From CALINB01 sp938045325 (GTDB taxonomy: Bacteria; Pseudomonadota; Alphaproteobacteria; Rhodospirillales; CALINB01), in contig JAYNQW010000005.1 in the NCBI GenBank assembly GCA_038114465.1, forward strand, positions 100,668-164,667: DNA of 64,000 nucleotides. Direction: 5' to 3'. Of this stretch, positions 61,341 to 64,000 are shown one piece after another. A program made the translations under genes and the position numbers. Within the stretch, counting starts at the first letter, position 1. The number at the start of each line of letters is the position of its first letter. The notes below the pieces were generated by a model. The model made no database searches. It worked only from the letters and a program-made list of their open reading frames with translations, and was not told the DNA's origin.

Positions 61341-62068
61341 TTTGCCGGTACCGGTGATTTTTTCAATGACTGTGTAATATCCGGATACATGATGAGCTTC
61401 GATTTGCCCGTAAAGTGAATGATCCGCCCTTTATCGATGAGGCGGAACCCTTCCGATTTTAAGGAACCAAACGGGCCTTGCCCGGATATCGGCTGATTTC
61501 CCTGTGCCAAGCCCTTCGTCAGGTCAACATCGGCGGCAGACGTGCGAAATTCGTAGCCGGAATCATGAAATAAATTCACCTTTTTGCGCAGCTCGAGCAT
61601 CTTCTTGTTTTTATCGAACACACCTGAATTCGCGGTTAAAACCAGCCAAGAGCCATCCGGTAATGTAATATCCGCCTTGGGCATTTCTAGTTCCACGACG
61701 GATGCATCGACCATAATATTTTTAGCAATATCGGCCGTCACCGAAAACGGTTTGGTCTTTTTATCGGTGCCCAAGAACCGCGGGTTGATCATGCTTTTGT
61801 CCTGACCGCCGGTCAGCTTTAGTGTCGTGAAGCCGATACGAAACCGGCTGTCTTTCATTTGAAAATGCGGCCACGCCATAATCAGTATCAGCATGATCAC
61901 TGCGGTCGTCGGCAACAGAACCTTCATCCAATGAACAAAGCGGGAATAGCCGACCGATGCCCCCCGGCGTCGGCGCGGTTCGTCCCACACTTCGGCGTCG
62001 CGCAACGCGCTGACCGGCGTGTTTTCGATGGGTTGGTCCGCTGGCGGCGTATCGTTCGTATCTTTCAA
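61337..62068 (-). CDS. lptC: LPS export protein LptC
   Basis: Bitopic inner-membrane component that hands LPS to LptA (243 aa). A single TM helix (WMKVLLPTTAVIMLILIMAW) follows a cytoplasmic tail of about 45 residues, then a periplasmic jellyroll with LTANSGVFDKNKKMLELRKK and FRTSAADVDLTKGLAQGN. The start is TTG at 62068, 15 bases after kdsD, with GAGAGAG upstream; no earlier ATG fits. Alphaproteobacterial LptC often has this long N-tail. Confidence 0.87.
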   Translation of the reverse strand: MKDTNDTPPADQPIENTPVSALRDAEVWDEPRRRRGASVGYSRFVHWMKVLLPTTAVIMLILIMAWPHFQMKDSRFRIGFTTLKLTGGQDKSMINPRFLGTDKKTKPFSVTADIAKNIMVDASVVELEMPKADITLPDGSWLVLTANSGVFDKNKKMLELRKKVNLFHDSGYEFRTSAADVDLTKGLAQGNQPISGQGPFGSLKSEGFRLIDKGRIIHFTGKSKLIMYPDITQSLKKSPVPAK

Positions 62069-62083
62069 CGACTCTCTCTCTTG

Positions 62084-63082
62084 TTAAGCAACGCCGGCAC
62101 GCAAGCAATCGTGAATGTGTAAAATGCCCACGGGCTTCTCATTTTCGACGACGAACACGTTGGTGATTTTATTAACGTTCATAAAATGAACCGCTTCACT
62201 CGCCAGAGCATCGGGACGGATCGTTTTTCCACCCTTCGTGAGAATATCGGCAACCGTTTGTGTAAATAGATCAGTGCTCATGTGCCGGCGTAAATCACCG
62301 TCGGTAATTACGCCCAGCAGCAGACCATCCTGATCGGTCACACCAGCACAACCGAAGCTTTTTGCCGTCATTTCAAGAATGGCGTCGGCCATGGTCGTTT
62401 CCGGCGTAATTAACGGCAAGGCCGCACCGCTATGCATAATGTCGGAGACTTTCAATAATTTCTGACCAAGTTTACCGCCGGGATGTAGAGCACGAAAATC
62501 CGCCGGCGAAAATCCCTTACGCTCCAGCAGCGCCACCGCAATGGCATCGCCCAATGCAAGAGACACCGTCGTCGACGTCGTCGGCGCAAGGCCCATGGGG
62601 CACGCCTCCTGACTACTCGGGTAAATCAATGCAACCGTCGCTTCTTTGGCCAGGGCACTGGCTTCGCCCCCCGTGATCGCAATCAACGGAATTTCAAACC
62701 GCTTGGTATAAGCAACAAGATCGGCAAGTTCGGATGTTTCACCGGAATTCGATAATGCCAAGACGGCATCCTGGGTTGTGATCATACCGAGATCGCCGTG
62801 TGAAGCTTCACCAGGATGGACAAACATGGCCGGCGCACCCGTCGATGCCAGGGTTGCGGCAATTTTACAGGCGACATGACCGCTCTTGCCCATGCCGGTA
62901 ACGACAATACGGCCCGCAACATTTTCCAACACATCCAGGGCATGGCTGAATTGATCATCAAGACTTGCCGACAAATCGCTTAATCCGGCAATTTCCAACT
63001 CAAGAACCCGGCGCGCAGACGATAAATCCGCCGAAGGTGAATTCGTTATATTAAGCTGCGTGTTGTTTTTTGGCGGTGCCAT
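62084..63082 (-). CDS. kdsD: Arabinose-5-phosphate isomerase KdsD (KpsF family)
   Basis: Interconverts ribulose-5-phosphate and arabinose-5-phosphate for Kdo synthesis (332 aa). The N-terminal SIS domain has VTGMGKSGHVACKIAATLAS and VLALSNSGETSELADLV; the paired C-terminal CBS domains begin around residue 210. It is upstream of lptC in the conserved Kdo/LPS order. Substrate specificity is inferred from family and context. Confidence 0.94.
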   Translation of the reverse strand: MAPPKNNTQLNITNSPSADLSSARRVLELEIAGLSDLSASLDDQFSHALDVLENVAGRIVVTGMGKSGHVACKIAATLASTGAPAMFVHPGEASHGDLGMITTQDAVLALSNSGETSELADLVAYTKRFEIPLIAITGGEASALAKEATVALIYPSSQEACPMGLAPTTSTTVSLALGDAIAVALLERKGFSPADFRALHPGGKLGQKLLKVSDIMHSGAALPLITPETTMADAILEMTAKSFGCAGVTDQDGLLLGVITDGDLRRHMSTDLFTQTVADILTKGGKTIRPDALASEAVHFMNVNKITNVFVVENEKPVGILHIHDCLRAGVA

Positions 63083-63150
63083 GCTCTACCGTCGCGCTCA
63101 GTCGCGTTAAGTATTCTTATTCGTTGATATTCTAAGGCATTCATCAGCGA

Positions 63151-63174
63151 CAATAAATAAGCCCGGTGTCGGGC
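63151..63174 (-). terminator. Candidate terminator of the RNase D-like gene
   Basis: On the minus strand a short 5-bp stem (CGGGC 63170-63174 with GCCCG 63161-63165, 4-base loop) is followed by TTATTTATTG. It lies about 140 bases beyond the gene stop. The stem is short, so this is tentative. Confidence 0.35.
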
Positions 63175-63313
63175 CGGGTGTTGATGCCGCTATGATCTCA
63201 TCCGACATACTTCTAGGCAAACCTCAGGCTCGTCTTTATGCCTTCACGGCCGTCTCCGTATGCGATGAAACCAAAAAACATCAATAAAATCAAATGGTTT
63301 TAAACCGCCCAGC

Positions 63314-63940
63314 TTAATGGGCGAAGATATCATCGTCGCCCCAGCCCGCTAAATCCAGATCCACGCGGGTGCTGACAAATTCAAAGCAGGATTGCGCAAT
63401 GTCCGTCCGCGACTCACGGGCCAGCATCATATTGAGTTTTTCGCGAATCGCATGAAGGTAAAGAACATCGGAAGCGGCATAGTGTTTCTGCTCTTCACTC
63501 AACTCTTCAGCCCCCCAATCGGACGATTGCTGTTCTTTTGACAGATCAAATCCCAGCAGTTCCCGGCAAAGGTCTTTAAGGCCATGACGGTCCGTATAGG
63601 TACGAATTAATTTCGATGCGATCTTCGTGCAATAAATCGGCGCACAGGAAATATTCAAATATTGCTGGAATGCGGCGACATCGAAACGGGCGTAGTGAAA
63701 TATTTTTATCAGCTTCGGATCGGTCAATACGGATTTGAGGTTCGGCGCGTCATAAGTGCTACGGTCTAATTGAACCATATGACAGGTGCCGTCGCCTGCC
63801 GACAATTGCACCAAGCAAAGCTTATCACGGGAAAGGTTAAGCCCGAGGGTTTCCGAATCCACGGCAACACTGCCGGAAAATTTTACATCCGCGGGTAAAT
63901 CACCCTGGTGCAATGTAATGGTCGGGTTGTTAATTTTCAC
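63314..63940 (-). CDS. RNase D-like 3'-5' exonuclease
   Basis: A DEDDy exonuclease domain protein (208 aa) without the HRDC domains of full RNase D (about 375 aa). The catalytic acids are in VAVDSETLGL (Asp-Glu), KIFHYARFDVAAFQ (Asp) and the ExoIII motif HYAASDVLYLHAI (Tyr and Asp). It probably trims stable RNA or tRNA precursors; such short RNase D homologues are common in alphaproteobacteria. The start is GTG at 63940. Upstream sequence (63941-64000) ends with AGGAGAAGA, which may be the ribosome site of a plus-strand gene past the window. Confidence 0.88.
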   Translation of the reverse strand: MKINNPTITLHQGDLPADVKFSGSVAVDSETLGLNLSRDKLCLVQLSAGDGTCHMVQLDRSTYDAPNLKSVLTDPKLIKIFHYARFDVAAFQQYLNISCAPIYCTKIASKLIRTYTDRHGLKDLCRELLGFDLSKEQQSSDWGAEELSEEQKHYAASDVLYLHAIREKLNMMLARESRTDIAQSCFEFVSTRVDLDLAGWGDDDIFAH

Positions 63941-64000
63941 GGGCCGATACTTACCTAATTAAAAAATTTCACTCACTCAACGTTGGTGCCCAGGAGAAGA

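Overview
The window is a continuous stretch of chromosome from an alphaproteobacterium, probably a free-living, non-rhizobial lineage (Rhodospirillales-like; the order is inferred). Family-level signs are: a ChvI/ChvG two-component pair followed by a short HPr kinase and RapZ; a DivL-type pseudo-histidine kinase with tyrosine at the phospho-acceptor position; alpha-type AddAB; an FYDLN-acid protein; a DUF1150 gene behind hsp20; and the kdsD-lptCAB-rpoN-hpf-ptsN block. There is no IS element, CRISPR array, phage or plasmid gene, and no gene-free stretch longer than 300 bases.

Layout. 1-6541: glutamate synthase (gltB, and gltD cut by the left edge) divergent from a DUF423 membrane protein. 6560-10372: GTP-type PEP carboxykinase and a Kef-type antiporter. 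10548-16886: chvI-chvG-hprK, rapZ, then a permease-less phosphotransferase relay (EIIA-Man, HPr, EI). 17006-31151: ahcY, divL, a TPR/2-oxoglutarate-oxygenase gene, tsaE, amgK, murU, addB, addA, trxA, many joined by 4-8 base overlaps. 31278-42746 (minus strand): folC, accD, trpA, trpB, trpF, pyrF, lapA, ihfB, sppA, rpsA, cmk, aroA. 43010-43650: FYDLN protein and tRNA-Ala(GGC).

43657-52992 is the most accessory-looking part. A molybdenum hydroxylase cluster of form II CoxL type has two large-subunit paralogues flanking one [2Fe-2S] and one FAD subunit. Divergent maturation genes (a MocA-like cytidylyltransferase and two XdhC pieces) precede it and a MATE exporter follows. 53291-56538 holds a small secreted protein, an LpxR-type lipid A deacylase divergent from a TauD-type dioxygenase, and hsp20-DUF1150 behind a clear RpoH-type promoter. 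56574-63940 (minus strand) holds ptsN, hpf, rpoN, lptB, lptA, lptC, kdsD and an RNase D-like exonuclease.

How it fits together: envelope sensing (ChvGI), carbon and nitrogen status (PTS relay, HprK, PtsN, RpoN, GltBD, PckG), cell-cycle control (DivL) and envelope building (RapZ, AmgK/MurU, Lpt, KdsD, LapA, SppA, LpxR) are the recurring themes. The least explained items are the TPR-oxygenase between divL and tsaE, the doubled CoxL subunits, and several exact repeats in divergent promoter regions (gltB/DUF423, kef/chvI, aroA/FYDLN, lpxR/tauD).
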